A DNA stretch of 7,398 nucleotides from an uncultured Eubacterium sp. (GCA_902784045.1 CACZTE010000248.1:1-7398), one strand, 5' to 3'; positions 1 through 6,515 are shown, counted from the first letter of the stretch. The notes: a model not told the origin generated them from the sequence alone. Program-made: numbers and translations.

Positions 1-6
1 AAAAAA

Positions 7-10
7 GGAG
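7..10 (+). promoter_or_regulatory. Ribosome binding site of ppaC
   Basis: GGAG sits seven bases before the ATG at 18 and supports that start. Only 17 bases of upstream sequence are present, so the promoter cannot be seen. Confidence 0.8.
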
Positions 11-17
11 AAACCCC

Positions 18-1637
18 ATGCCCCCCATCACCTATGTATTCGGACACCAACGCCCGGACACCGACTCCATCTGCGCGTCGCTGGCCTACGCCAACCTCAA
101 ACGCGCCGCGGGAGAACCCGGCGTCATTGCCTGCCGTCTCGGCGAGGTCAACAAAGAAACCCAATACGCCCTGGATTATTTTAATATCGATCCGCCGCGG
201 CTCATCAAAAGCGTCAAGCCCCAGGTCTCGGATCTCAATTTTAACAATAATTCCAAAGTATACGAAACCGACTCGGTCTTAAAAACGATGAACCTCATCA
301 TCAACAATCCGGGCCGTTCCGTTCCCGTTGTCGATGAAGATGACAAACTCATCGGCATCATCTCATTGCCTGACATTATTGAAGCCTATACCGGTTCTTT
401 TCGAAAAGATGATTTGAAAAAAGCCGAAACGCCCTACAAAAACATTATCGACATTCTGGATGCCCGCACCATGGGCCATCCCCAAAGCGACATCGTCGCC
501 GGCGATGTCTACGCCAATACCGAGCTCACCGAGCAGTCCAGGCTCGCGCCCGAGGATATTGTCGTTGTGTCCGTCAACAGCACATTGGACAAAGCCTTTA
601 ACAGCGGCGCCCGCAACATCATCATCTCCGGCGTTCCCATCGGCTACCAAGTGGACGTGCCCGACGATTTTAACGGATTTATCATCTTAAGCGAAGCGTC
701 GACCTTTGAGGTCATTCGCTTGCTGGTTCAGGTTGTGCCGGTGTCCGCCTACGTCTGCCATGACAATCTGGAATATTTTTTGACGTATGAAACCTTAGAC
801 GACGTCAAGAAAAACATGCTCGACTCTTCCCATGACCGTTTTCCCGTAGTGGATGACGAAGGTACGGTATTAAGCTCCATCACCAAAAGTTCCCTCCTCG
901 ATTACAACCGCAAAAAAGTCATATTAGTGGATCACAACGAGCGCACCCAGTCCATCAGCGGTATTGAGGAAGCCGAAATCACCGAAGTCATCGACCATCA
1001 CCGCATCGCGGAAATCACCACCGCGGCGCCGTTATATCTGCGCATTGAGCCCGTGGGATGCACCTGCACCATCATCACCAAGATGTACCACGAAAAAGAA
1101 ATTCCCATTCCACGCCCCATCGCGGGACTGCTCATGTCCGCCATCCTATCCGACACCCTCATTTTCAACTCGCCCACCTGCACCCAGGCGGACAAAGACG
1201 CCGTTGAGGAACTGGCGGAAATCGCCGGCGTGGATCCCTATATCTACGGCCGCGACATGATCATTGCCGGCAGCAATCTGGCGGACATGACGCCCAAAGA
1301 AATCATCCGCACCGACCGCAAAATCTTCACCATGGGCAACTACCGCGTCGTCATCTCCCAAATCAACACCGGCGACTACAAAGGGCTTTTCTCCCTGCTT
1401 GACCCGCTGCTCAGTCAAATGGAAGCCGATTGTATCAACGGCGGATTCGATTTGGCCATCCTCATCGTTTCCGACGTGCTCATCGGCGGCAGCGAACTCC
1501 TCGTGGCCGGCAAAGCCCGCAATCTGGCCAAAGACGCTTTCGGCATCGAGCCCGGAGATATCAGCCGTTTCTTCCCCGGCATGTTCTCCCGCAAAAAACA
1601 AGTGGTGCCGCCGCTGATGCAGGCCGCGTCATCTTAA
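18..1637 (+). CDS. ppaC: Manganese-dependent family II inorganic pyrophosphatase with CBS-DRTGG-CBS regulatory insert
   Basis: This cytosolic enzyme hydrolyses pyrophosphate to two phosphates and so pulls biosynthetic reactions forward. The N-terminal DHH-family signature GHQRPDTDS gives metal ligands H10, D14 and D16. The DHH core resumes after an insert with VDHN (D305), IDHH (D326-H328) and SDTLIF (D379). The C-terminal DHHA2 domain ends in SRKKQVVP (residues 524-531), the substrate-binding motif of the family. Residues about 68-300 are the insert: a CBS repeat (about 69-125), a DRTGG-like stretch (about 165-245) and a second CBS repeat (about 245-298). The 539-residue length fits the DRTGG-containing subclass; simple PpaC proteins are about 310 residues. 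In that subclass AMP and ADP inhibit, while ATP or diadenosine polyphosphates activate; this is family knowledge. The start has GGAG at 7-10, seven bases upstream. The promoter lies outside the window. The lipoprotein gene follows after 5 bases. Confidence 0.96.
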   Translation: MPPITYVFGHQRPDTDSICASLAYANLKRAAGEPGVIACRLGEVNKETQYALDYFNIDPPRLIKSVKPQVSDLNFNNNSKVYETDSVLKTMNLIINNPGRSVPVVDEDDKLIGIISLPDIIEAYTGSFRKDDLKKAETPYKNIIDILDARTMGHPQSDIVAGDVYANTELTEQSRLAPEDIVVVSVNSTLDKAFNSGARNIIISGVPIGYQVDVPDDFNGFIILSEASTFEVIRLLVQVVPVSAYVCHDNLEYFLTYETLDDVKKNMLDSSHDRFPVVDDEGTVLSSITKSSLLDYNRKKVILVDHNERTQSISGIEEAEITEVIDHHRIAEITTAAPLYLRIEPVGCTCTIITKMYHEKEIPIPRPIAGLLMSAILSDTLIFNSPTCTQADKDAVEELAEIAGVDPYIYGRDMIIAGSNLADMTPKEIIRTDRKIFTMGNYRVVISQINTGDYKGLFSLLDPLLSQMEADCINGGFDLAILIVSDVLIGGSELLVAGKARNLAKDAFGIEPGDISRFFPGMFSRKKQVVPPLMQAASS

Positions 1638-1642
1638 ATCAT

Positions 1643-2413
1643 ATGAAAAAACATGTTTTACCCTATTGGCTCTGCCTGATATTTTTGATAAGCGCGGTGA
1701 CTTTAACAGGCTGTCAGCAAAACCGATACGTCAACGACCCCAAAACAGGCGCCGTCACCGTGGAGAACGAATCCAAACTGAAAGACGGCGCTTATGCCGC
1801 CCACGGCGCCTTTCGAGGCAACGACGGATACGCGCCTTTTTTAAAAATCAACGTCAAAAACGGCATCATCACCAAAGCCTCTTTTTCGGAAAAAGACGAA
1901 AACGGCAAAGTCAAAACCGGCTTTTCCGATTCCGCCTTCGACAAAAAATACACAGATCCCGAGGACTATTATCAGGCCTTGGAATCCGCCCTCATCACCC
2001 ATCAAAACGCCGACGAATTGCCTGAAGAAGGCAGTCAGACCGCCATTGATTTTAAAAACCTGACCGACACCGCCCTCAAAAACGCCGAATCGGGCATCAC
2101 CGCCGATGCCGCCGTCAATTTAGACCGGGCTTACACCGCCGCGGGCACCACTGCCGAAAGCGCGCCGCGCCGCTACAAAGCCGTCATCACCTACAAAAAA
2201 GGCAAAATCGACAGCGTTGATTTCGACGTGGACAACAGCACCCTTGCCGATCGTTCCCAAATCGGGGAAATGGTCGACCGCACCATCAAAGCCGACAGCC
2301 TTTCGGAGGTCGCTTTCAACGCGAAAACCCCGGAAGAAGCGGCGCTGTTAGCCGCCTACAATGAAGCGCTGGCCGCCGTCGCTGCCAAACGCCTTCCCGT
2401 ACAGGCCCCGTAA
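1643..2413 (+). CDS. Predicted lipoprotein with two degenerate FMN_bind-like repeats
   Basis: A 256-residue exported protein expected to be lipid-anchored on the outer face of the membrane. Residues 1-24 form a lipoprotein signal peptide: MKKH, a hydrophobic stretch, then lipobox LTGC with C24 as the acylated cysteine. Residues about 46-151 follow the pattern of small FMN_bind / 'major membrane immunogen' lipoproteins: DGAY, GYAPFLKINVKNGIITK, then a helical part ending in FKNLTDTALKNAESG. Residues about 176-248 look like a second, weaker copy (YKAVITYKKGKIDSVDF). The flavinylation motif of FMN_bind proteins, SGAT followed by T or S, is not present; the matching place reads EEGSQTA (128-134), so covalent FMN is doubtful. 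The start follows the ppaC stop by 5 bases and has no clear Shine-Dalgarno, which suggests translational coupling. The lipoprotein call is firm, the fold is moderate, and the function is unknown. Confidence 0.8.
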   Translation: MKKHVLPYWLCLIFLISAVTLTGCQQNRYVNDPKTGAVTVENESKLKDGAYAAHGAFRGNDGYAPFLKINVKNGIITKASFSEKDENGKVKTGFSDSAFDKKYTDPEDYYQALESALITHQNADELPEEGSQTAIDFKNLTDTALKNAESGITADAAVNLDRAYTAAGTTAESAPRRYKAVITYKKGKIDSVDFDVDNSTLADRSQIGEMVDRTIKADSLSEVAFNAKTPEEAALLAAYNEALAAVAAKRLPVQAP

Positions 2414-2637
2414 ACCAAAACCGGCCATGTTCAATCTCGCGCCGGTCAAATGACGAAAACTTTCGCTTCAGTAAGCCTGATTAGCAACAATCCAAACGGA
2501 TTCGCTGAAAATACCCAACAAAAATCAAAGCGTTTTTTTCGGCCGCTTGCAAAGGCGCTTGTCACGATGTCAACAAAAAAACACGGCATGCACCGTGTTT
2601 TTTAATTGAATACCAATAGCGATGAAGCGCGCCGTTT
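2414..2637. other. Convergent intergenic region
   Basis: This 224-base gap separates the plus-strand pair from the minus-strand permease. Apart from the terminator at 2575-2603 it contains only weak inverted repeats: ACCGGC/GCCGGT (2420-2425 and 2441-2446), AATCC/GGATT (2489-2493 and 2498-2502) and AAGCG/CGCTT (2528-2532 and 2556-2560). None has a T-tract in a terminator position. I see no gene here. Confidence 0.6.
2575..2603. terminator. Bidirectional Rho-independent terminator
   Basis: The stem ACACGG (2581-2586) / CCGTGT (2593-2598) has a 6-base loop. It is flanked by an A-tract on the left and a T-tract on the right, which lengthen the stem to about 11 bp. Read on either strand it is a hairpin followed by U residues. 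It lies between the convergent lipoprotein and permease genes and can serve both. Confidence 0.85.
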
Positions 2638-4002
2638 TTAGAGGAATACATATTTTAAGATAAACAATACAGTTAAAATATACATCAAAACGGAAAGTTT
2701 TTCACGTTTGCCCGCTAAAAGATTCAAAATGGTGTAAGAGATAAAACCGACGCTGATTCCTTCGGAAATACTGTAGGCAAAGGCCATCGTCGCCATGCAC
2801 AAAAACGCGGGAATCCCTTCGGTGAGATCCGTAAATTCGATATCGACAACGTTTTGCATCATCAGGAAACCGACGATAACCAAAGCGGGAGCCGTCGCGA
2901 AAGACGGAATAGCTAGGAAAATCGGCGAGAGCAACAGGGAGGCCAAAAACATAATGGCGATCACAATCCCGGTCAAACCGGTGCGGCCGCCTTCGGCAAT
3001 CCCCAGAGAACTTTCCACATAAGTGGTGGTAGTGGAAACACCGAGTACAGCGCCGACAGACGTCGCGATGGAGTCGGCCAACAACGCGCCTTTAATGCGG
3101 GGCATTTTCCCGTTTTCGTCTAAAAAGCCCGCTTTAATCGCGCAGCCAGTTAAAGTTCCCAGCGTGTCGAACATATCAACAAAAAGGAAAGCGAAAATCA
3201 CAACAAAGAAGTCAAGGGAGAGCACCCGCGAAAAATCAAGTTTCATAAATGTCGGGCTGATCGGAGCGATGCTGATTCCCGCGGAAAAATCCGGAATAAG
3301 GCTATAGAATCCCGCGTCCGGAATCGGAACATAAAGGCCGGCCAATTGACAAATAATACCCAGGCCCCAGGAAATCAGAATACCGATCAAAACCGCGCCT
3401 TTGACATTTTTAATCATCAAAAATGCGGTAATGATAATGCCGATCATTGCCAGCAACACGGTAAGCCCTTCTGTCATGCTGGCCGCGTGGGTCCAGCTGA
3501 ACATCGACACCAATGTCGAATCATTGTTGACAATAATATGGGCATTTTGAAAACCGATCATACAAATAAACAAACCAATCCCGGAAGAAATGGCCAGCTT
3601 AAGCGTTGCCGGAATAGCGTTGAAAATGGCCTCGCGCACATTGGTCAGAGAGAGGGCAATAAAGATGATCCCTTCCACAAACACAGCGGCAAGCGCCATT
3701 TGCCATGAATACCCCATATTGATGACAACTGTATAGGCAAAATAGGCATTAAGCCCCATCCCCGGCGCCAGCGCAAATGGATAATTGGTCAAAAGCGCCA
3801 TAATCAGTGTTCCGAGAGCCGCGGCCAGAGCCGTTGCCGTGAAAACAGCGCCTTTATCCATTCCCGCGGCACTCATAATGCTTGGGTTGACGGCAAGGAT
3901 ATAAGCCATCCCCATAAAGGTTGTCAGCCCTGCCGTCAATTCCGTCTTGAAGTCCGTTCCGTAAGTGTCAAACCGGAAGATCTTCGCTAACTTTTCTTGC
4001 AT
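2638..4002 (-). CDS. AzgA-type purine base permease (NCS2/nucleobase-cation symporter superfamily)
   Basis: A 454-residue integral membrane transporter expected to import purine bases (adenine, guanine or hypoxanthine; the exact substrate cannot be read) with a cation. It belongs with PbuG/PbuO/GhxP-type proteins. Marks of the family are TFMGMAYILAVNPSIMS near the N terminus, LAPGMGLNAYFAY (about residues 75-90), VDMFDTLGTL (about 276-286) and ESSLGIAEGGRTGLTG (about 328-344). Many hydrophobic segments run through the chain, and the length is typical. The ORF can begin at 4020, but nothing resembling a Shine-Dalgarno precedes that ATG. The ATG at 4000-4002 has AAAGGA nine bases upstream and gives MQEKLAKIFRF, so I chose it. 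It is transcribed alone, convergent with the lipoprotein gene, and has an unusually long, structured leader. No purine riboswitch is recognisable there. Confidence 0.93.
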   Translation of the reverse strand: MQEKLAKIFRFDTYGTDFKTELTAGLTTFMGMAYILAVNPSIMSAAGMDKGAVFTATALAAALGTLIMALLTNYPFALAPGMGLNAYFAYTVVINMGYSWQMALAAVFVEGIIFIALSLTNVREAIFNAIPATLKLAISSGIGLFICMIGFQNAHIIVNNDSTLVSMFSWTHAASMTEGLTVLLAMIGIIITAFLMIKNVKGAVLIGILISWGLGIICQLAGLYVPIPDAGFYSLIPDFSAGISIAPISPTFMKLDFSRVLSLDFFVVIFAFLFVDMFDTLGTLTGCAIKAGFLDENGKMPRIKGALLADSIATSVGAVLGVSTTTTYVESSLGIAEGGRTGLTGIVIAIMFLASLLLSPIFLAIPSFATAPALVIVGFLMMQNVVDIEFTDLTEGIPAFLCMATMAFAYSISEGISVGFISYTILNLLAGKREKLSVLMYILTVLFILKYVFL

Positions 4003-4011
4003 GTTTCCATG

Positions 4012-4017
4012 TCCTTT
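4012..4017 (-). promoter_or_regulatory. Ribosome binding site that decides the permease start
   Basis: AAAGGA lies nine bases upstream of the ATG at 4000-4002 and downstream of the alternative ATG at 4018-4020. It therefore favours the shorter protein by six residues. Confidence 0.7.
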
Positions 4018-4021
4018 CATA

Positions 4022-4041
4022 AAGATTATCTTAAGATTATC
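4022..4041. repeat. Direct repeat AAGATTATC x2 just upstream of the permease gene
   Basis: AAGATTATC occurs at 4022-4030 and 4033-4041, period 11 bases, about one helical turn. The junction contains the 10-base palindrome ATCTTAAGAT. It sits between the proximal promoter candidate and the permease ribosome site, where a repressor operator could lie. No regulator is known from the sequence. Confidence 0.4.
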
Positions 4042-4064
4042 ATGTTTTCAAAAAAATTTCAACT

Positions 4065-4093
4065 ATAATCAGGTTTTTAACTCTTTTTTACAA
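4065..4093 (-). promoter_or_regulatory. Candidate proximal promoter of the permease
   Basis: Minus strand: -35 TTGTAA (4088-4093), a 17-base spacer, and -10 GATTAT (4065-4070); TATAGT overlaps at 4062-4067. Each hexamer matches four of six consensus bases. If used, it gives a leader of about 55 bases that bypasses the upstream hairpins. The surrounding DNA is very AT-rich, so chance matches are likely. Confidence 0.3.
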
Positions 4094-4151
4094 AAATTTT
4101 CATGAAAAATAATGAAAATCCGTTTGCTTCTACCAAAAAAATCACAAAAAG

Positions 4152-4211
4152 ATTGATTGGCCGGCATTTTACCGCTGGAATACAATTCCCAAAAAGCAGC
4201 GGAACATCAAT
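4152..4211 (-). other. Stem-loop followed by T-runs in the permease leader (possible attenuator)
   Basis: On the minus strand, CCGCTG (4202-4197) pairs with CAGCGG (4177-4172), with GAAT/ATTC pairing inside. An outer six-pair stem, ATTGAT (4211-4206) with ATCAAT (4157-4152), encloses it. The outer stem is followed at once by CTTTTTGTGATTTTTTT (4151-4135). The arrangement resembles an intrinsic terminator inside a 5' leader, but the closing stem is weak, so this is tentative. Confidence 0.35.
4169..4207 (-). CDS. Possible 12-codon leader peptide
   Basis: The short ORF reads MFRCFLGIVFQR and stops with TAA. AAGGA (4215-4219) lies seven bases before its ATG, a good ribosome site. Its start overlaps, in a TGATG arrangement, the stop of a 24-codon ORF (4207-4281) that has no convincing ribosome site. 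Codons 2-12 coincide with the CCGCTG/CAGCGG hairpin, so a translating ribosome would melt it. No residue type is strongly enriched, so no sensed amino acid is suggested. It may be a chance ORF. Confidence 0.3.
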   Translation of the reverse strand: MFRCFLGIVFQR

Positions 4212-4223
4212 AAATCCTTACAC

Positions 4224-4258
4224 TCCGATAAAATATGTTTTCACAACATTCTCGGATT
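4224..4258 (-). other. Second leader hairpin with a mutually exclusive partner
   Basis: TCCGA (4224-4228) and TCGGA (4252-4256) enclose ATGTT (4235-4239) / AACAT (4245-4249) with a 5-base loop. The GGA at 4254-4256 can instead join GGATT (4254-4258) pairing with AATCC (4213-4217). The two folds cannot coexist, and the alternative would bury the ribosome site of the leader peptide. Confidence 0.35.
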
Positions 4259-4290
4259 AAGAATATGCCAAACCGAATCATTTCCGAAGC

Positions 4291-4319
4291 ATAATCAAAT
4301 TGATGAAAAAACTAGTCAA
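4291..4319 (-). promoter_or_regulatory. Candidate distal promoter of the permease
   Basis: Minus strand: -35 TTGACT (4314-4319), five of six consensus, a 17-base spacer, and -10 GATTAT (4291-4296), four of six. It lies just downstream of the terminator of the upstream phosphodiesterase gene, as expected for a new transcription unit. The predicted start near 4284 gives a leader of about 280 bases. Confidence 0.5.
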
Positions 4320-4336
4320 AAATGCTTATAGGTATC

Positions 4337-4362
4337 AAAAAAGCCGGTCTCTCAACCGACTT
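4337..4362 (-). terminator. Rho-independent terminator of the c-di-GMP phosphodiesterase gene
   Basis: On the minus strand AAGTCGGT (4362-4355), loop TGAGAG, then ACCGGCTT (4348-4341) form an 8-bp stem with one G-U pair, followed by a run of T residues. It starts two bases after the TGA stop, so the phosphodiesterase and the permease are separate transcription units. Confidence 0.9.
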
Positions 4363-4364
4363 AA

Positions 4365-6401
4365 TCAATTAGTTGATTTCTGTATTTGATTCGACGAACG
4401 AAACCGCTCAACAAAAGCTTCCGCGTGCATCGGTTTGGCAAAGTAATAACCTTGGAAAATATCGCATCCCAGGCGAGACATCTTCTCAACTTGTTCTTTT
4501 GTTTCAACACCTTCGGACACTGTCGGCATGCCAAGACCTTTTGACATTTGAATAATGGCATCTAAAATAATGCGATTACGTTCTGTGTTTTGGGTTTCGT
4601 TTAAAAAACTCATATCAATCTTCAGCACATCAGCGCAAATATCCTTTAACACCGATAAGGACGAATAACCGCTGCCGAAATCGTCAATTTCAATTTCAAA
4701 GCCGCAGCGCTGCAGCCGCGATAACAAAGCGACATATTTATCCACATCGGACATAATGGCCGTCTCCGTAAATTCCAATTTGAGCAAATAGGGATTGAGA
4801 TCGTAGCGCTTGATTAAATCGGTGAATGTTTTGTACAAATCCAAATAGTAAACATCCTTGGCCGAAATATTCACGGAAATATAAAGGCCATCCATCGCGG
4901 TCCCTTTCCACGCGTAAAGCTGTTCGGCGGCCCGCTCCCACATATATTGATCAAGTTTGTAAATCAAACCATGGCGTTCCAAAATATCAATAAATTCGCC
5001 TGGATAAATCATGCCCTGTTCGGGATGAACCCAGCGCGCCAACGCTTCCGCACCCAAAATTCTGCCGGCCGCGGAAACCTGAGGCTGCAGATAAAGTTTA
5101 ATTTGCCTTTCGGCAAGCGCTCGATCAAACATATTGATGATGGCTTTTTCGTGAAGGGTTTCTTCCATCATGGCCTCATCAAATCGGGTAATACAGCTGC
5201 ACCCCTCGTTTTTGATGCGTTTCTGGGCAAGCCTTGCCCGGTCTGACATAATGGAGACAGGCATGGTGTTGTCCGTCACGGCGTATAAGCCGGCATGTAC
5301 AAACAGTTTATAAAAATCGGAATCGATAATCCCCGAGATTCGGTCAAATCTATTGATGAGCTCCTTTTCGTCGTAGTGGGATTCGCGGATACACAAGGCA
5401 AAACGGTCGCCGCTGATACGTCCGCAGATATCTTTTCCGGCTTCGCAGCAAGCGCTTAGGGCCGATGCCATCTTCATGAGGACTTCATTTCCCTTTTCGA
5501 TGGAAAACAAATCGTTCACCAGTTTAAAATCCTTAATATCAGCGAAAATAATCAAATATCTTTCTTCGGGAAAAAGGTCCAAAAGCTCCCTGGCGCCTTC
5601 GTAAAATCCGGTTCGATTATAAATCCGCGTTAAAGGGTCGTGCGTTGAAAGATAGTGTTTCGCGTCAAAGGTTTTGAACTCATTGCTTTTATCTGAAATC
5701 AGATAATATGAACCGGTGACGCCGCCTTCATCATCCCGCAGACGATGATAAGTCACTTCAAAATGATAGGGAGAATCCTTGGTCATCAATACCTGACGCC
5801 ACTTGTTTTCATCCCCTTTGAAAGCTTCAGGATGGATCCAGTTTTTAAAACTGTCCCCCAGCGCTTGAAGATCCGAACCGCTGCCGAAATACCGATGCGC
5901 GGCGCCATTGGCAAAGATGGGCTCTCCTTCTTCATCAAAACAGATAATGCCGTTCTCCAGGTGATTTAACGAACTTGAGATAATGCGGTAATCCGCCTTT
6001 TCTTTTCCTGCGGTTTGCGCGCCGTGATAAGACACCTTAGCTGTTTGATTTCCGGTCATGCGCCCCGCTGCTTTATCGAGATTAATGACCATTTCAACCA
6101 CACAGGTGATATCTTCCATCTTCGGATACGTCAACCGGACAGGCACGGAAACCACCTGACAATTGGACTCAATCTTTGAGAGGCGCGTACCCGCCTGATA
6201 GGAACAATAGCTGGTGCAGTTGACACAGCGCGAGTTTTTATCCCATACCGAATAACAACACCCCACGTAATTAACACCTTCGTCGGTCACCAGCATTTCT
6301 CTGCATTCGCTAGGATTGACAATGCGCACGGTATCAAAAAAAATTGACAATTTCTTGATGATTTCATTTATTTCCTTTGGTGTATAAGTGTGAATACGCA
6401 T
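4365..6401 (-). CDS. c-di-GMP phosphodiesterase: Cys-rich PAS-like sensor, PAS, degenerate GGDEF, EAL
   Basis: A 678-residue protein with no membrane segments, so cytosolic. Residues 1-115 form a PAS-like sensor with a cysteine cluster (C48, C49, C59, C62, C66; context CYSVWDKNSRCVNCTS). Residues about 138-236 are a PAS domain (NHLENGIICFDEEGEPIFANG). The GGDEF domain (about 252-410) begins with DPLTRIYNRTGF, but its signature reads SGDRF (330-334): the catalytic acid is replaced by R333 and the upstream RxxD inhibitory site reads AGKD, so cyclase activity is unlikely. The EAL domain (about 425-670) keeps EALAR (452-456), N511, E543, D573-D574 in DDFGSGYSS, K594, E630, E633 and QGYYFAKP (Q650 on), so it should cleave c-di-GMP to pGpG. 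The start is supported by GGGAGG seven bases upstream. The ligand of the Cys-rich domain is unknown; a metal, heme, iron-sulfur cluster or redox switch are possibilities. Confidence 0.95.
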   Translation of the reverse strand: MRIHTYTPKEINEIIKKLSIFFDTVRIVNPSECREMLVTDEGVNYVGCCYSVWDKNSRCVNCTSYCSYQAGTRLSKIESNCQVVSVPVRLTYPKMEDITCVVEMVINLDKAAGRMTGNQTAKVSYHGAQTAGKEKADYRIISSSLNHLENGIICFDEEGEPIFANGAAHRYFGSGSDLQALGDSFKNWIHPEAFKGDENKWRQVLMTKDSPYHFEVTYHRLRDDEGGVTGSYYLISDKSNEFKTFDAKHYLSTHDPLTRIYNRTGFYEGARELLDLFPEERYLIIFADIKDFKLVNDLFSIEKGNEVLMKMASALSACCEAGKDICGRISGDRFALCIRESHYDEKELINRFDRISGIIDSDFYKLFVHAGLYAVTDNTMPVSIMSDRARLAQKRIKNEGCSCITRFDEAMMEETLHEKAIINMFDRALAERQIKLYLQPQVSAAGRILGAEALARWVHPEQGMIYPGEFIDILERHGLIYKLDQYMWERAAEQLYAWKGTAMDGLYISVNISAKDVYYLDLYKTFTDLIKRYDLNPYLLKLEFTETAIMSDVDKYVALLSRLQRCGFEIEIDDFGSGYSSLSVLKDICADVLKIDMSFLNETQNTERNRIILDAIIQMSKGLGMPTVSEGVETKEQVEKMSRLGCDIFQGYYFAKPMHAEAFVERFRSSNQIQKSTN

Positions 6402-6408
6402 AGCAATA

Positions 6409-6416
6409 CCTCCCTT
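6409..6416 (-). promoter_or_regulatory. Ribosome binding site of the phosphodiesterase gene
   Basis: Minus-strand AAGGGAGG, seven bases before the ATG at 6399-6401, fixes the start. Confidence 0.8.
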
Positions 6417-6506
6417 CTTAAAATGAAGAATGACGCGCGAATGCCCATGAAACGCGTATTTTTAAAAGCCGGATTTTCATCATGATAAGGCACTCTGTAA
6501 ATATAT

Positions 6507-6515
6507 ATTATAACA
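6507..6515 (-). promoter_or_regulatory. Extended -10 promoter of the phosphodiesterase gene
   Basis: Minus-strand TGTTATAAT is a full TGnTATAAT extended -10 element. No good -35 hexamer is present (best candidate TTCTAT), which is acceptable for extended -10 promoters. Transcription would begin near 6500, leaving a leader of about 100 bases with a short ACGCG/CGCGT hairpin. No c-di-GMP riboswitch is recognised in that leader. Confidence 0.65.

Noticed and set aside
1146..1601. 151-codon minus-strand ORF inside ppaC
   Set aside because: It is an antisense shadow of a clearly conserved pyrophosphatase, with no ribosome site or recognisable domain.
1430..1642. N-terminal extension of the lipoprotein reading frame into ppaC
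   Set aside because: The extension is Arg/His-rich out-of-frame translation of ppaC; the lipoprotein signal peptide starts naturally at 1643.
3346..3708. 120-codon plus-strand ORF opposite the permease gene
   Set aside because: It is an antisense shadow of membrane-protein codons; its Asn/His/Gln-rich product is typical of such shadows.
4122..4134. GTTTGCTTCTACC, reminiscent of the GTTTCTACC segment of purine riboswitches
   Set aside because: It lies on the plus strand, antisense to the permease leader, and lacks the flanking TATA, ATATGG-like loop and CGACTAT parts of the aptamer.
6423..6485. 20-codon plus-strand ORF in the phosphodiesterase leader
   Set aside because: It has no ribosome site or promoter and is antisense to the 5' leader.
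6416..6500. Possible c-di-GMP riboswitch ahead of the phosphodiesterase gene
   Set aside because: I looked for the conserved c-di-GMP-I core (ACGCAAAGCC and GGTAGC-like segments) and found none; only a short ACGCG/CGCGT hairpin is present.
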